A stretch of 64,000 nucleotides of DNA from an uncultured Bacteroidales bacterium. GTDB lineage: Bacteria > Bacteroidota > Bacteroidia > Bacteroidales > Bacteroidaceae. The notes beneath the pieces were generated by a model, which ran no database searches, was not told the origin of the DNA, and worked only from the letters and a program-made list of their open reading frames with translations. Location: the NCBI GenBank assembly GCA_902781515.1, contig CACZJU010000014.1:61009-125008 (forward strand). The letters run 5' to 3'. A program made the translations under genes and the position numbers. Positions 53,789 to 63,798 of the stretch are shown in pieces (position 1 is the first letter of the stretch; the number at the start of each line of letters is the position of its first letter).

Positions 53789-54628
53789 ATGGAACAAAAC
53801 ACGAACAAACTGGGCATGGTGGTAGGCTGTGCCGTGATGCTGATTAGTCATCTTTTCCTACCTTTGGTGTCTTTTATGGGGTATTCCTCTACTATGACAA
53901 AGGCCATCTCTACGACGGATAGTTTCTTTTTGAAGTTGTTGCTGGTGTTGATGTTGCTGGCTCCGATTTATCTGTTGCTGAGTGCATTTAGCGACAATGA
54001 GGCTCTGAAGTCGCTGCGTCCCATTTTCCGCATCAACCTGCGTATGGCTTCGCTGATTCCTATTGTGCTGGTGCTGCTGTTTTCGTGGTTCATGAACAGC
54101 AGGGAAATACGTCCAGTGATGGAGTGGGGCTTCAGTCTTTATCTGCTGGCTGCGATGTGTGTTGCATTCATGGCAAACAAAGAGACTGTAAAGGCTCATC
54201 CTATGACGGTTGGGCTTGTGATGCTGTATGTGATATACTTCTTCCTGCCCACTGTCAACTATCAGCGTCTGAGCTATACCTTGTGGCAGTGGCTCGATGT
54301 CAAGACAAATATCCGTTTTGTGTTGCCGGAATGGATTAAATGGATAAGCTGGGCATTGCTGTTGCTGCCTGCCTATGCTGCACTTTGCGCTAACAAGGAT
54401 AAGGAGTTGCTGGCTGTAGCACGTCCCGCATTGGTGGTTCCGCCTCACATAACAACCCTGTGCATTTCCTTGGTAGTCTTGGTGATGATAGTTCTTCTTG
54501 TCATCTGCTCGCTTGTATATGGTGACGGACGCGAGAGTCGCTATATGGCTCCTCAGATGTCCTCGTATATCTATCTTGCTATTGGCATCTGTCTGACCGT
54601 TGCCGGCTTCCGCAAGGCTAAGAAATAA
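53789..54628 (+). CDS. Multi-pass membrane protein (unknown)
   Basis: 279 residues from MEQNTNKLGMVVGC (alternatives ATG 53762 or 53771, which would give little or no leader). About eight hydrophobic segments: MVVGCAVMLISHLFLPLVSF, LLLVLMLLAPIYLLLSAF, MASLIPIVLVLLFSWF, LYLLAAMCVAFMA, GLVMLYVIYFFLP, WISWALLLLPAYAAL, ISLVVLVMIVLLVICSLVYG, and a last segment near the end. No conserved catalytic motif is recognised. Ends one base into the next gene's start region; that gene encodes a secreted protein, so the two may be functionally linked. Confidence 0.7.
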   Translation: MEQNTNKLGMVVGCAVMLISHLFLPLVSFMGYSSTMTKAISTTDSFFLKLLLVLMLLAPIYLLLSAFSDNEALKSLRPIFRINLRMASLIPIVLVLLFSWFMNSREIRPVMEWGFSLYLLAAMCVAFMANKETVKAHPMTVGLVMLYVIYFFLPTVNYQRLSYTLWQWLDVKTNIRFVLPEWIKWISWALLLLPAYAALCANKDKELLAVARPALVVPPHITTLCISLVVLVMIVLLVICSLVYGDGRESRYMAPQMSSYIYLAIGICLTVAGFRKAKK

Positions 54629-56739
54629 TGATTACCATGAAACGTATTTTCAGTATTGCTGTGGTGCTGCTCGCCACAATAGTTTTTTGCCAAGGCCTAA
54701 TGGCACAGTCGGCACAGGTGAAGAATACGGAGAAACCGATTCTGCCCGTTCCTGGTGTGCCGAATGCATTTGCCGAGTATAGCGCAAACTTGCCTAAGTA
54801 CACACCTTCGGGCGATCAGGGATTCCTGATGGTGAAAGGACCTGTGGTGAAGAGCTATATAAAGAAAACCAACGGTGAAAACGAGTCTTTTGGGCTTGAT
54901 GACAATGGTTGGTTCATTATGTCGCAGACTAATAAGTTTACTGGAGAAACTATCCAACGTGGTACGAAGAATAGGATCGTTCGTGCTACTAGTGTTGACG
55001 TTGACTTTGATGGAGAACAGAGCACTAGGGAGTTCAAATATGACAAGGATGGCTGGCTCGTTGAGTCGACGTTTGACGGCCCTTGTGCATCCAGTACGAA
55101 TACTATCAGTTTTAACAACTTCCGCGATCCAATATCTGAAAGACTAGTGAGCTCATTATATAGTGGTGAGGGAAGTACCGTTTGCAAAACCGTTTACACG
55201 ATTACAAAGACTGATCCCTTCCACAACTGGTTGGAACGTGACGTGAAATATTATGAAAGTGGCAGGCTGGGCGGAAAGTGGCACGAAAGTCGCACTCTGT
55301 ATTATCTGAGTGTTATTGACAAGGACAGAGGGGCTGTTGCCACGCGTCCTGCTACAGGTAAGCAGACGATAGGGCTTATCAATTCCAAAGATGGTGGAAT
55401 AATGTATTACCACGATGGGACGCAATGGAGATATTGCTGCATTGGTGACAACGTAAAGCTGCCAGAGCCTCCAAAACATGAACATAGTTGGAAGGATAAG
55501 TTCTATGTGCAGTTCGATCCTCAAACAGTGAAATGGGAGGAAAGCTATGAAGGACCGACGCCTCCACATAAGCACATAACGCATGAAATTTTGAAGGGCG
55601 CTATATATGATGATAGCAAATCCCGGAGAGTGGCTGACCTTCCTAATGAGTTTACATTCAAGGCCGAGACTGATAAACTGGTGTTTGTAAAGAAGAAAGA
55701 ACTTGAAGACAAGTACTTTAGCAAAACCCCTGTGAGCAAGGGCTTGTGGGCTACGCTGTGCTTCGATGATGTGGCACAGTTTATGATGGAACCGGGTGAC
55801 CAGTCGCCAGCCGTGGCAGAGAGCATGGAGATGGCTCAACGACTGGTGGCAGAAATGAACAAACGTTCGGAGGCGAAGAATGAGAGGTGGGAGTATATGA
55901 TAGCCACGAAGCATGATCTGGATACGCTGGGCATAAAATATGAAGCTCCGATGGAGGATATTGAAGAGGCCTTCGATACCCTTGGTCGTCTTTATATAGT
56001 GGCTGCTTCTAAGACTCCAGGCACAAAGGTCGTGAAAAAAGAGTCTTACCTAGTTAAGTACGATTCATACTATAAATGTGTTAATGGGGACTGTAATTTA
56101 AAGAGTGTGCCGCTTCCTCACAGAATGCGTTTTCCGAGCAAAGAGCGAGCTGAGCGTTATTGGCAGAATCTTCAGGAAAGGGTACAAATCGAGAACGCGA
56201 ACAAGCCTGTAGAGGAGGAATATGATCCTACAAGATACCAAGAAAAGGAGGTAAAATACTATATTGTAAGGTATTATACCTTCCGTGAATGTTCTGACGC
56301 GAAGTGTAAGGAGAGGACTCCTTTGAAATCGTATTCATTTATGTTCACCGACTACACTCTGGCAAAAAGATTCTATGCCAATGCCCAAATGGGAAGGACA
56401 GAAGATAAACTGCTAATGTTGGCTAAGGGGCAAACAATAGACGAACCTTTAAAACCTGTAACAAACCGCGACATCTCTGCGAAAGAAAAGCAAAAGGAGG
56501 TGCAGGAGGCGAAGAAGAGAGGAGAGATAGAGGGGCACGAGCATGAATACAAAGAGAGTAGGAGTGCCAGGAGATGGTCAAAGAAAGAGGGAGACAAGAT
56601 TTTCTACTATGTGGAGGTAACGACTAAGAAGACCTGTTGGCTCTGTCAGCATTCGGAAAAGGTTTACACGAAGACTGAACGCTTTAGTACCAGTCGCGAG
56701 GCGAGCGAGTTCTACAAGAGTCACATGCAAAATGAATAA
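54628..56739 (+). CDS. Secreted protein with YD-like domain and three C-terminal Cys modules (unknown)
   Basis: 703 residues (ATG 54637 also possible). Signal peptide KRIFSIAVVLLATIVFCQGL MA. Residues about 30-270 are homologous to the N-terminal domain of the protein at 56982-58448: PVPGVPNAFAEY, GPVVKSYIKK, LDDNGWFIM, FHNWLERDVKYYESG, KWHESRTLYYL. The pattern recalls YD/RHS-type beta repeats. The middle (about 270-470) is unique. The C-terminal part carries three related modules of the form strand-Cx2-4C-(about 12)-F-(5)-A-x2-(F/Y): YKCVNGDC, RECSDAKC and TCWLC, the last preceded by EGHEHEYK. Metal binding is inferred from the His/Cys pattern. No known family recognised. Confidence 0.65.
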   Translation: MITMKRIFSIAVVLLATIVFCQGLMAQSAQVKNTEKPILPVPGVPNAFAEYSANLPKYTPSGDQGFLMVKGPVVKSYIKKTNGENESFGLDDNGWFIMSQTNKFTGETIQRGTKNRIVRATSVDVDFDGEQSTREFKYDKDGWLVESTFDGPCASSTNTISFNNFRDPISERLVSSLYSGEGSTVCKTVYTITKTDPFHNWLERDVKYYESGRLGGKWHESRTLYYLSVIDKDRGAVATRPATGKQTIGLINSKDGGIMYYHDGTQWRYCCIGDNVKLPEPPKHEHSWKDKFYVQFDPQTVKWEESYEGPTPPHKHITHEILKGAIYDDSKSRRVADLPNEFTFKAETDKLVFVKKKELEDKYFSKTPVSKGLWATLCFDDVAQFMMEPGDQSPAVAESMEMAQRLVAEMNKRSEAKNERWEYMIATKHDLDTLGIKYEAPMEDIEEAFDTLGRLYIVAASKTPGTKVVKKESYLVKYDSYYKCVNGDCNLKSVPLPHRMRFPSKERAERYWQNLQERVQIENANKPVEEEYDPTRYQEKEVKYYIVRYYTFRECSDAKCKERTPLKSYSFMFTDYTLAKRFYANAQMGRTEDKLLMLAKGQTIDEPLKPVTNRDISAKEKQKEVQEAKKRGEIEGHEHEYKESRSARRWSKKEGDKIFYYVEVTTKKTCWLCQHSEKVYTKTERFSTSREASEFYKSHMQNE

Positions 56740-56744
56740 TCAAT

Positions 56745-56775
56745 AATCCCCATTCGCCTCTCGCGGATGGGGATT
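56745..56775. other. Hairpin after the 703-residue protein gene
   Basis: AATCCCCAT (56745-56753) pairs with ATGGGGATT (56767-56775), with no T-run. Possible weak terminator; followed by a CGCGCG/AT block (56778-56812). Confidence 0.5.
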
Positions 56776-56854
56776 GTTACGTATGCGTGCGCGCGTATAT
56801 TAAATATGGTATAGGGCTTTAGGAATTGCTCTCGCTATGATAATGATTGACTTC

Positions 56855-56951
56855 GTCTTTCCACTTCGCGACTCGGCATTGCTTAAACAAGTTTAATCAC
56901 CGCTCTCACTGCTCAGCGGATTCCAGCCTTGGGCTTTGAGGGTGAACTCCT
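56855..56951. repeat. Direct repeat copy A (thiL 3'-end remnant plus dispersed hairpin repeat)
   Basis: Aligns with 58529-58624 over about 96 bases with roughly 80% identity by eye and one 1-nt indel. Read on the minus strand it encodes EFTLKAQGWNPLSSES, the same peptide as the thiL C-terminus (EFELKAQGWNPLSSES), followed by the hairpin repeat. Confidence 0.85.
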
Positions 56952-56981
56952 TAAATTCTCCTTGCGCAGTGGAGCAAGAGC

Positions 56982-58448
56982 TTACTCGTCGGGGTGGGAG
57001 AGGGCTTTGCGGAATTCGCTGGCCTCGCGACTGGTGGCGAAGCGTTCCTCCCGTTGAGACAGTTTTTCCATACGGCCACACGATGAGCATTTCTTCCACT
57101 TCGTTACCGTCACAATGTATAAGGGCTTGCCGTTCTCTTTTATCGTCTTCATACCACCGGCTTTCTCCATTACTTTATATTCGTGACTATGGCCTGGGAT
57201 TTCACCTTTCTGCGGTTTCTTCGCCTCTTCCTCTGGCTCTTCTTTAGTTTGTTGGGCGATGGAGAATATTAATGGGAGTGTACAAGTGGTTTTTACTGTT
57301 TCTCCATCTTCCTTGCCTGGAATCCAATGTTTCATATTTTGAATCAGTCTAACAGCTTCTTTATCTAATTCCGTAGAAACACTCTTTGCAACTTCGATAT
57401 CTTCTATTTCCCCTATTTCACTTACTTTGAATTTAACCTTTACTGTACCCTGTACATTATCTTTCAATGCTACCTCGGGATATTGAAGGTTCTTTTGTAG
57501 ATATGTATTCAGTGAATCCTGACCACCAGGGAATATCGGTTTTTCTGAAGTTGATTTAAGAGCCATCCCTGACTTCATATGTGTTTTTCTTTCATTTTGC
57601 CCCCATATACGAACATACTTCCACTTTGTCCCATGATAGAAAAACATTCTTCCGCCATCGTTGGAATTTATAAGACCGATTCTCTGCTTGCCCGTAAATG
57701 GTCGAGTCACATTTGAGCCTCTGTTTTTATCAATAACATTAAGATAATATAGTGTACGGCTCTCATGCCATTTGCTTTTAAATACACCTTTTTCGTAGTA
57801 TGCTACATCACGCTCCAGCCAGTTGTGAAAACAATCCATTTCTGTCATTGTATAAATATACTTATCAACGGTAACAGGACCATCATAAGCCATTTGCATA
57901 GTTGACACCTTTGCCAAGGGATCGTGATACATGTTATGTTGGTATGTGTCCGTATTGACAAACTCATCGGCAACATCATATACTTCTTCTAAGAGCCAAC
58001 CTTCCTCATCATACTTGTATTCTAAATTGCTATATTCTTCGGTGGTAGGGAATCCGGAAACTATTCGATTGTTGTGTTTGGGGTCGCGTTTGAGTTTAAA
58101 GCCTTCGACAATTTTGTTTAAACTCAGCATATACCATCCGTTGTCGTCAAGCGCAAATGATGTGGGTGCTCCATCGGTGCTTTTTGTGACACCTTTTACG
58201 ACCGGGCCTTTCAATAATAGAAACTCCTGATCTCCAGATGGGAAATACATGGGGTGTATTCCCGTTGAGTCTGCGAGAGCTCCAACACCAGGCACACGAA
58301 GAGGAGGATTCTTATAATAAACTTTTTCAAAAGTATATACTATTGAGTCTTGTTTTTCTGCCCTTACCTGACCTTTATTGTAAGTCTGAGCCACGATGGA
58401 TTGGGACAAAATGATGCTGGCAATGATAGATAATAGTCTAATTTTCAT
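56982..58448 (-). CDS. Secreted protein with YD-like domain, TonB C-terminal domain and Cys tail (unknown)
   Basis: 488 residues from MKIRLLSIIASIIL (longer frame rejected). Signal peptide, then a YD-like domain (about 30-285) homologous to the 703-residue protein: RVPGVGALAD, GPVVKGVTKS, LDDNGWYML, FHNWLERDVAYYEKG, KWHESRTLYYL. Residues about 305-400 are a TonB C-terminal domain (PIFPGGQDSLNTYLQKNLQY, NVQGTVKVKFKVSEIG, MKHWIPGKEDG). An acidic linker and the GHSHEYK plus KKCSSCGR tail module follow. The tail matches the third tail module of the 703-residue protein (RFATSREASEF against RFSTSREASEF). It lies between two direct repeats and downstream of thiL. The TonB-type domain suggests envelope location. 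Confidence 0.65.
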   Translation of the reverse strand: MKIRLLSIIASIILSQSIVAQTYNKGQVRAEKQDSIVYTFEKVYYKNPPLRVPGVGALADSTGIHPMYFPSGDQEFLLLKGPVVKGVTKSTDGAPTSFALDDNGWYMLSLNKIVEGFKLKRDPKHNNRIVSGFPTTEEYSNLEYKYDEEGWLLEEVYDVADEFVNTDTYQHNMYHDPLAKVSTMQMAYDGPVTVDKYIYTMTEMDCFHNWLERDVAYYEKGVFKSKWHESRTLYYLNVIDKNRGSNVTRPFTGKQRIGLINSNDGGRMFFYHGTKWKYVRIWGQNERKTHMKSGMALKSTSEKPIFPGGQDSLNTYLQKNLQYPEVALKDNVQGTVKVKFKVSEIGEIEDIEVAKSVSTELDKEAVRLIQNMKHWIPGKEDGETVKTTCTLPLIFSIAQQTKEEPEEEAKKPQKGEIPGHSHEYKVMEKAGGMKTIKENGKPLYIVTVTKWKKCSSCGRMEKLSQREERFATSREASEFRKALSHPDE

Positions 58449-58458
58449 GGTTGTTCTT

Positions 58459-58497
58459 TGCGCGCGTACGCGTATTATATTATAATATGGTATATTA
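58459..58497. repeat. CGCGCG block plus AT palindrome
   Basis: GCGCGCGTACGCG followed by TATTATATTATAATATGG, upstream of the 488-residue protein. Related blocks are at 43187-43207, 56776-56812 and 63447-63480. Confidence 0.7.
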
Positions 58498-58556
58498 GTC
58501 ACGGCTTTCGCTGCTCAGGGGGGCTCTTGTCCTTCCACCTCGCGACTCGGCAATTC

Positions 58557-59682
<1,126 letters not shown>

Positions 59683-59684
<2 letters not shown>

Positions 59685-59714
59685 TTATCAATTGTCAATT
59701 ATCAATTATCAATT
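59683..59714. repeat. AATTATCAATTGTC tandem repeat
   Basis: Fills the gap between the PNP gene and thiL; same family as 6602-6650. Confidence 0.8.
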
Positions 59715-60528
59715 ACGCCTCCAGGCGTTTAATCATTTCCTTCATTATCTCTGCCATCTTGGGCTGTACCTTGTTGGCAGCAATCTGCACCTCCTCGTGA
59801 CTTACTTCCACAGGATTGTCGAAACCACCAAGGTCGGTGATGACGCTTATGCCAAACACACGGATGCCACAGTGGTGAGCTACGATGACCTCGGGCACGG
59901 TGCTCATGCCGACAGCATCTGCTCCCAGACGGGCAAACATACGATATTCGGCTGGAGTCTCGAAGGTGGGACCTTGTGTACCCAAATAGACACCATGTTG
60001 CACCTTGATGCCCTTTTCCTCAGCAATCTTGTCGGCAAGGGCTATAAGCTCGTGGTCGTAGGCCTCATGCATATCGGGGAAGCGTGGACCGGTGGGGAAG
60101 TTGGGACCGCGCAATGGGTTTTCGGGGAAGAAGTTGATGTGGTCGGCGATAATCATCATATCTCCCACGTTGAAGTTGGGATTGGTGCCGCCGCTGGCGT
60201 TGCTGACGAACAGGGTGCGGATGCCCAGTTCGTACATCACTCGCACTGGGAAGGTAACCTGACTCATGGGGTAGCCTTCATAGAAATGGAAGCGTCCCTG
60301 CATGGCTACAACCTCTTTGCCACCGAGCAGGCCAAGTATGAACTGACCGGAGTGCCCTTCGACCGTAGATTGTGGGAAGTTGGGTATCTGTGCGTAGGGA
60401 ATGGTCTGTGTGACTTCTATTTCATCGACCAAACGTCCCAAACCTGTGCCAAGGATGATGGCAATTTTTGGCTTAGAAGTTATTTTGTCCTTTAGCCAAG
60501 ATGCTGTTTCTTGAATTTTTGAGTACAT
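59713..60528 (-). CDS. Purine-nucleoside phosphorylase (PNP-I type)
   Basis: 271 residues. Phosphorolysis of inosine and guanosine to base plus ribose 1-phosphate. AIILGTGLGRLVDEIE, VEGHSGQFILGLLGGKEVVA, MQGRFHFYEGYPM, FVSNASGGTNPNFNVGDMMI and GPTFETPAEYRMFARLGADA are diagnostic of the trimeric class. Start MYSKIQETASWLK at 60528 lies 56 bases inside the 3' end of lpxK; the homologous N-terminus supports that start. Part of sppA-lpxK-PNP-thiL. Confidence 0.93.
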   Translation of the reverse strand: MYSKIQETASWLKDKITSKPKIAIILGTGLGRLVDEIEVTQTIPYAQIPNFPQSTVEGHSGQFILGLLGGKEVVAMQGRFHFYEGYPMSQVTFPVRVMYELGIRTLFVSNASGGTNPNFNVGDMMIIADHINFFPENPLRGPNFPTGPRFPDMHEAYDHELIALADKIAEEKGIKVQHGVYLGTQGPTFETPAEYRMFARLGADAVGMSTVPEVIVAHHCGIRVFGISVITDLGGFDNPVEVSHEEVQIAANKVQPKMAEIMKEMIKRLEA

Positions 60529-61585
60529 AGCCAGTAATATTATCGTTAAAGTTTTCGGTTTGTTCTCTCATAATCTCTACCTCTATGGGCAGTTCGTACA
60601 TGGATTCGCGCACTTCGGGGGTGAGGCCGTTGAGGAGCTTCAGGCGTGCTGCATCTTTCTCTGTGGTGATGATGCGGCGAGGCGATGGCATTTGCTCAAA
60701 CTTTTGGTTGATGGCTTGTGCATCGGCATCGCTGAAGTAATGATGGTCGGGGAAGGGCAGTAGTGTGATGCGCTCTGTGTGACGACTGATGTCGATACGC
60801 ATCTGTTCGGGCGAGGCAATGCCTGTGAGCAGCATCACCGATTCGTTGCTGCCGATTTCTGTCAATTGTGTCTTGCCGTTGCCGAATACCTGATGCATGG
60901 TCCCGTATCGGAGTGTGCTGAAGAAGAGCTTCTGGTAGGGTTTCAGGTCGAGTGCCCTCTGAACAACTCGGAAGCCCATGGGCTTGATGTCGTGGGGGCA
61001 TTTCGTGACTATTACGATGTTGGCACGACGCTTGCCTTCCTTCGGTTCGCGCAGACGTCCTGCAGGAAGCAGACAGTCATCGGTAATCATACGATGATAG
61101 TCAACGAGCAGTATGTTCACACCCGGATTGACATAACGATGCTGGTATGCATCGTCGAGCAGAATCACATCCACATCTCTGGTTGCCTTGTCGTTGCAGA
61201 GGTGCTCGATGCCGCGACGGCGGTTGCCATCTACTGCCACATATATGTCGGGAAACTTTTGCTTCATCTGCCAAGGCTCGTCACCAATGTCGCGTACGGA
61301 ACTTTCCATCGTGGCTAAGATGTACCCCTTGGTCTTACGCTTGTAACCGCGACTGAGTACTGCTACACGGTAACGGTGACTTAACAGACGCACAAGGTAT
61401 TCCGTATGCGGAGTCTTGCCGGTTCCGCCTACTGTGAGGTTGCCAACGTTGATGATGGGGATGTTGTAGCTACGTGATGGCAATATGCCCATGTCGAAGA
61501 GGGCGTTGCGTACACCAACACCAAACCCGTAGAGCCAACTCAGCGGGCGTAACCATTCGTTGATGCGTACAAGGTCTCCTTCCAT
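60473..61585 (-). CDS. lpxK: Tetraacyldisaccharide 4'-kinase
   Basis: 370 residues. Phosphorylates the 4' position of the lipid A precursor at the inner membrane. Walker A region NVGNLTVGGTGKTPHTEYLV, SRGYKRKTKGYILATM, VDVILLDDAYQHRYVNPGVN and the C-terminal RIITTEKDAARLKLL. Overlaps the PNP gene by 56 bases. A TAACTACCCTT tandem repeat lies between it and sppA. Confidence 0.95.
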   Translation of the reverse strand: MEGDLVRINEWLRPLSWLYGFGVGVRNALFDMGILPSRSYNIPIINVGNLTVGGTGKTPHTEYLVRLLSHRYRVAVLSRGYKRKTKGYILATMESSVRDIGDEPWQMKQKFPDIYVAVDGNRRRGIEHLCNDKATRDVDVILLDDAYQHRYVNPGVNILLVDYHRMITDDCLLPAGRLREPKEGKRRANIVIVTKCPHDIKPMGFRVVQRALDLKPYQKLFFSTLRYGTMHQVFGNGKTQLTEIGSNESVMLLTGIASPEQMRIDISRHTERITLLPFPDHHYFSDADAQAINQKFEQMPSPRRIITTEKDAARLKLLNGLTPEVRESMYELPIEVEIMREQTENFNDNITGYVLKNSRNSILAKGQNNF

Positions 61586-61587
61586 TT

Positions 61588-61625
61588 AACTACCCTTTAA
61601 CTACCCTTTAACTACCCTTTAACTT
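61588..61625. repeat. TAACTACCCTT tandem repeat, 11-nt period
   Basis: Three to four units between sppA and lpxK. Confidence 0.85.
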
Positions 61626-61631
61626 CCCTTC

Positions 61632-63410
61632 TTACTGTATATTTGGCTCGAAAGGTATGCGTGTCTGGAGCTTGTCCTGCGACTTGATGGTGCGCAGCAG
61701 CGAGAAAGTGGTGTAGTATTCACCCATAATATCGCGCATCTCGGCCTCCATGTAGCCTGACTTCTTTTTGTCGAGTAGTGACTGGAACCAAAGCTCGGGC
61801 TTGGGATAATCCACAGTGTTGTATTTCTCCACCTTTGCCAACTTCGCAGCCACCTTGACAGCTGCTTCCAGATCGCCTAACTGGTCAACCAGTCCCAGTT
61901 CCTTAGCCTGCTCGCCGGTCCATACGCGTCCCTCGGCTATCTCCTTCACTTTTGCAATGTCCATCTTGCGTCCCACGGCTACACGACCGGTGAATGTCTC
62001 GTAGCCACGTTCCACCATAGCCTGCATCAGTGCACATTCTTCGGCATTCATCGGGCGACCTATAGCTCCGAGGTCGCTCAAGGCGTTCGTTTTCACTACA
62101 TCGAACTTCACGCCAATCTTCTGAGTCATGAGTTCGCTCATATCAGGAATCATACCGAATATTCCGATGCTTCCGGTGAGGGTGGTGGGTTCGGCGATGA
62201 TCTTATTGGCTCCGCATGAGATATAGTATCCACCTGATGCTGCCATTCCGCCCATGGAGACAACTACTGGCTTTTCTTCCTTCAGCAGTTCTACTTCGCG
62301 CCAAATCTGTTCGCTGGCGTATGCTGAACCACCTCCGGAGTTGACTCTCAGTACGACTGCCTTCACGTCATCGTCCTCACGCAGTTCGCGCAGGTCGTCG
62401 ATAACCTTTTCTCCAACAATTTGTGGACTGTTGCCGCTCATGGACATTCCGTTTGAGGTCTGCACGATGTCACCTACCGCATAGTAGATTGCCACCTTGT
62501 CGTCCTGTTCCTTGTATTCTGGCACTTCCACCGTTGCCATTTCCTTCGGCGAGATGAACGACAGACTTTCGTCTTCGTCAAGATCCATCTTTTGCTTCAA
62601 ATAAGCCTTGGCGCCATCGATGTAGGTCAGCGTGTCCACCAGATTGTTCTCCAACATATATGATGCGGCATGAAGCGCTACGTACTCGTCGGCAAGTGTA
62701 TTAAGTTTCTCTACGCTGATTTTACGTGATTTGGATACATCGTTCAGCATGTTCTTCCAAATACCGCTGAGGAATGACGTTACCTGTTCGCGATTGGCTT
62801 CACTCATCTCTGTGTTTGTGAACGGTTCCACCGCGCTCTTGAAAGTACCAACCTTGAAGACTTGCATCTTCACACCCACTTTTGCCATTGCGTCCTTGAA
62901 GAACATGGGCATAGAGGCAAGACCGTGCCAGTCCACTATGCCTTCGGGATTTACCATAAGTTTGTCGGCAACACTACAGATGTAGTAGCCCGACTGGCTG
63001 TATGTGTCGCTGTAGGCGATAATGAACTTGCCGCTCTTCTTGAATTCCACCAAAGCCTGACGCAACTCCTGCACTGTGGCTGGTGTTCCGGAGAGTATGG
63101 CATTCTCCAGGTAGATACCTTTGATGTGTTTGTTATCCTTTGCCCTTTTGATGGCTTCGGTCATGGTTTGCAAACCGGCAATACCTTCCTCACCTGCACC
63201 CATAATCATTGCAAACGGGTCATCCTGCGTCTGTTCGTTTAGAATACCGCCCAGGTCGATTCGCAAAATCGTGTTGTCCTTCACGGATGCCTTCATGCCG
63301 TCGGTAGCCATCATGCCTGCAAAGGAAACTATCATAATGATAGTCGATACTATGGTAAACAAAAATAAAGCCAATAAACTGGCTAAAGTGTACTTAAGAA
63401 AACCTTTCAT
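61632..63410 (-). CDS. sppA: Signal peptide peptidase SppA, 67K type
   Basis: 592 residues. Membrane-anchored serine protease that degrades cleaved signal peptides. N-terminal anchor YTLASLLALFLFTIVSTIIM, two S49 domains in tandem as in E. coli SppA: the first has the catalytic Lys in KVGTFKSAVEPFTNTEMSE (about residue 190), the second the Ser in SMGGMAASGGYYISCG (about residue 390). First gene of the leftward operon with a consensus promoter at 63484-63515. Confidence 0.94.
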   Translation of the reverse strand: MKGFLKYTLASLLALFLFTIVSTIIMIVSFAGMMATDGMKASVKDNTILRIDLGGILNEQTQDDPFAMIMGAGEEGIAGLQTMTEAIKRAKDNKHIKGIYLENAILSGTPATVQELRQALVEFKKSGKFIIAYSDTYSQSGYYICSVADKLMVNPEGIVDWHGLASMPMFFKDAMAKVGVKMQVFKVGTFKSAVEPFTNTEMSEANREQVTSFLSGIWKNMLNDVSKSRKISVEKLNTLADEYVALHAASYMLENNLVDTLTYIDGAKAYLKQKMDLDEDESLSFISPKEMATVEVPEYKEQDDKVAIYYAVGDIVQTSNGMSMSGNSPQIVGEKVIDDLRELREDDDVKAVVLRVNSGGGSAYASEQIWREVELLKEEKPVVVSMGGMAASGGYYISCGANKIIAEPTTLTGSIGIFGMIPDMSELMTQKIGVKFDVVKTNALSDLGAIGRPMNAEECALMQAMVERGYETFTGRVAVGRKMDIAKVKEIAEGRVWTGEQAKELGLVDQLGDLEAAVKVAAKLAKVEKYNTVDYPKPELWFQSLLDKKKSGYMEAEMRDIMGEYYTTFSLLRTIKSQDKLQTRIPFEPNIQ

Positions 63411-63483
63411 TGCTTTTAATATTTATATCCTATGTTTTTTTCTCGTCTATACGCGCGCGTTACATTTATATATTATATATGTA

Positions 63484-63515
63484 CAAAGGTACAAATTACA
63501 CGTCTTATAGCCAAA
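63484..63515 (-). promoter_or_regulatory. Promoter of sppA
   Basis: On the minus strand TTTG (63512-63515), 20 nt, TACCTTTG (63484-63491). The leader of about 70 nt contains the CGCGCG/AT block. Confidence 0.8.
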
Positions 63516-63560
63516 TCAACCATGCAAAAACAAAAAAATATGAAAAAAGTTCTCAGAATA

Positions 63561-63592
63561 TTTGGTCAGTTTGTAAAAAGTCCGTACCTTTG
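63561..63592 (+). promoter_or_regulatory. rRNA operon promoter
   Basis: TTTG 63561-63564, 20 nt, TACCTTTG 63585-63592, with an A/T-rich run upstream that may act as an UP element. Confidence 0.8.
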
Positions 63593-63739
63593 CACTCGCA
63601 AATGAGAAACAGACCTCTGAAACGAGGTTGTTTGAGACTCGTCGATTCTGTAGATTTTCTAATAAGTTTACTCATGTGTCGGGACAGACGTCGTTGTCAT
63701 TTATATCAGAATAACGAAAAGAAGATATTATACAAGTCT

Positions 63740-63790
63740 CCGAGCAGCGAGCGCAGTGCCAAGCTTGCTTGAGCATTGCCGAGTCGCGAA
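63740..63790 (+). repeat. rRNA leader copy of the dispersed hairpin repeat
   Basis: GCGAGCGCAGTGCCAAGC, TTGCTTGAGCATTGCCGAG, TCGCGAA. Its reverse complement resembles 56866-56925 and 58540-58590, and its direct form resembles 10611-10646. Confidence 0.8.
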
Positions 63791-63798
63791 AGAGGCTC

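Noticed and set aside
56893-57099. Minus-strand frame ending KAQGWNPLSSES
   Set aside because: Antisense or out of frame with the 488-residue protein and then reads a thiL remnant in a repeat; treated as a repeat copy, not a gene.
63410-63772. Plus-strand frame of 120 codons upstream of 16S
   Set aside because: Covers the sppA promoter, the rRNA promoter and the leader; low-complexity product.
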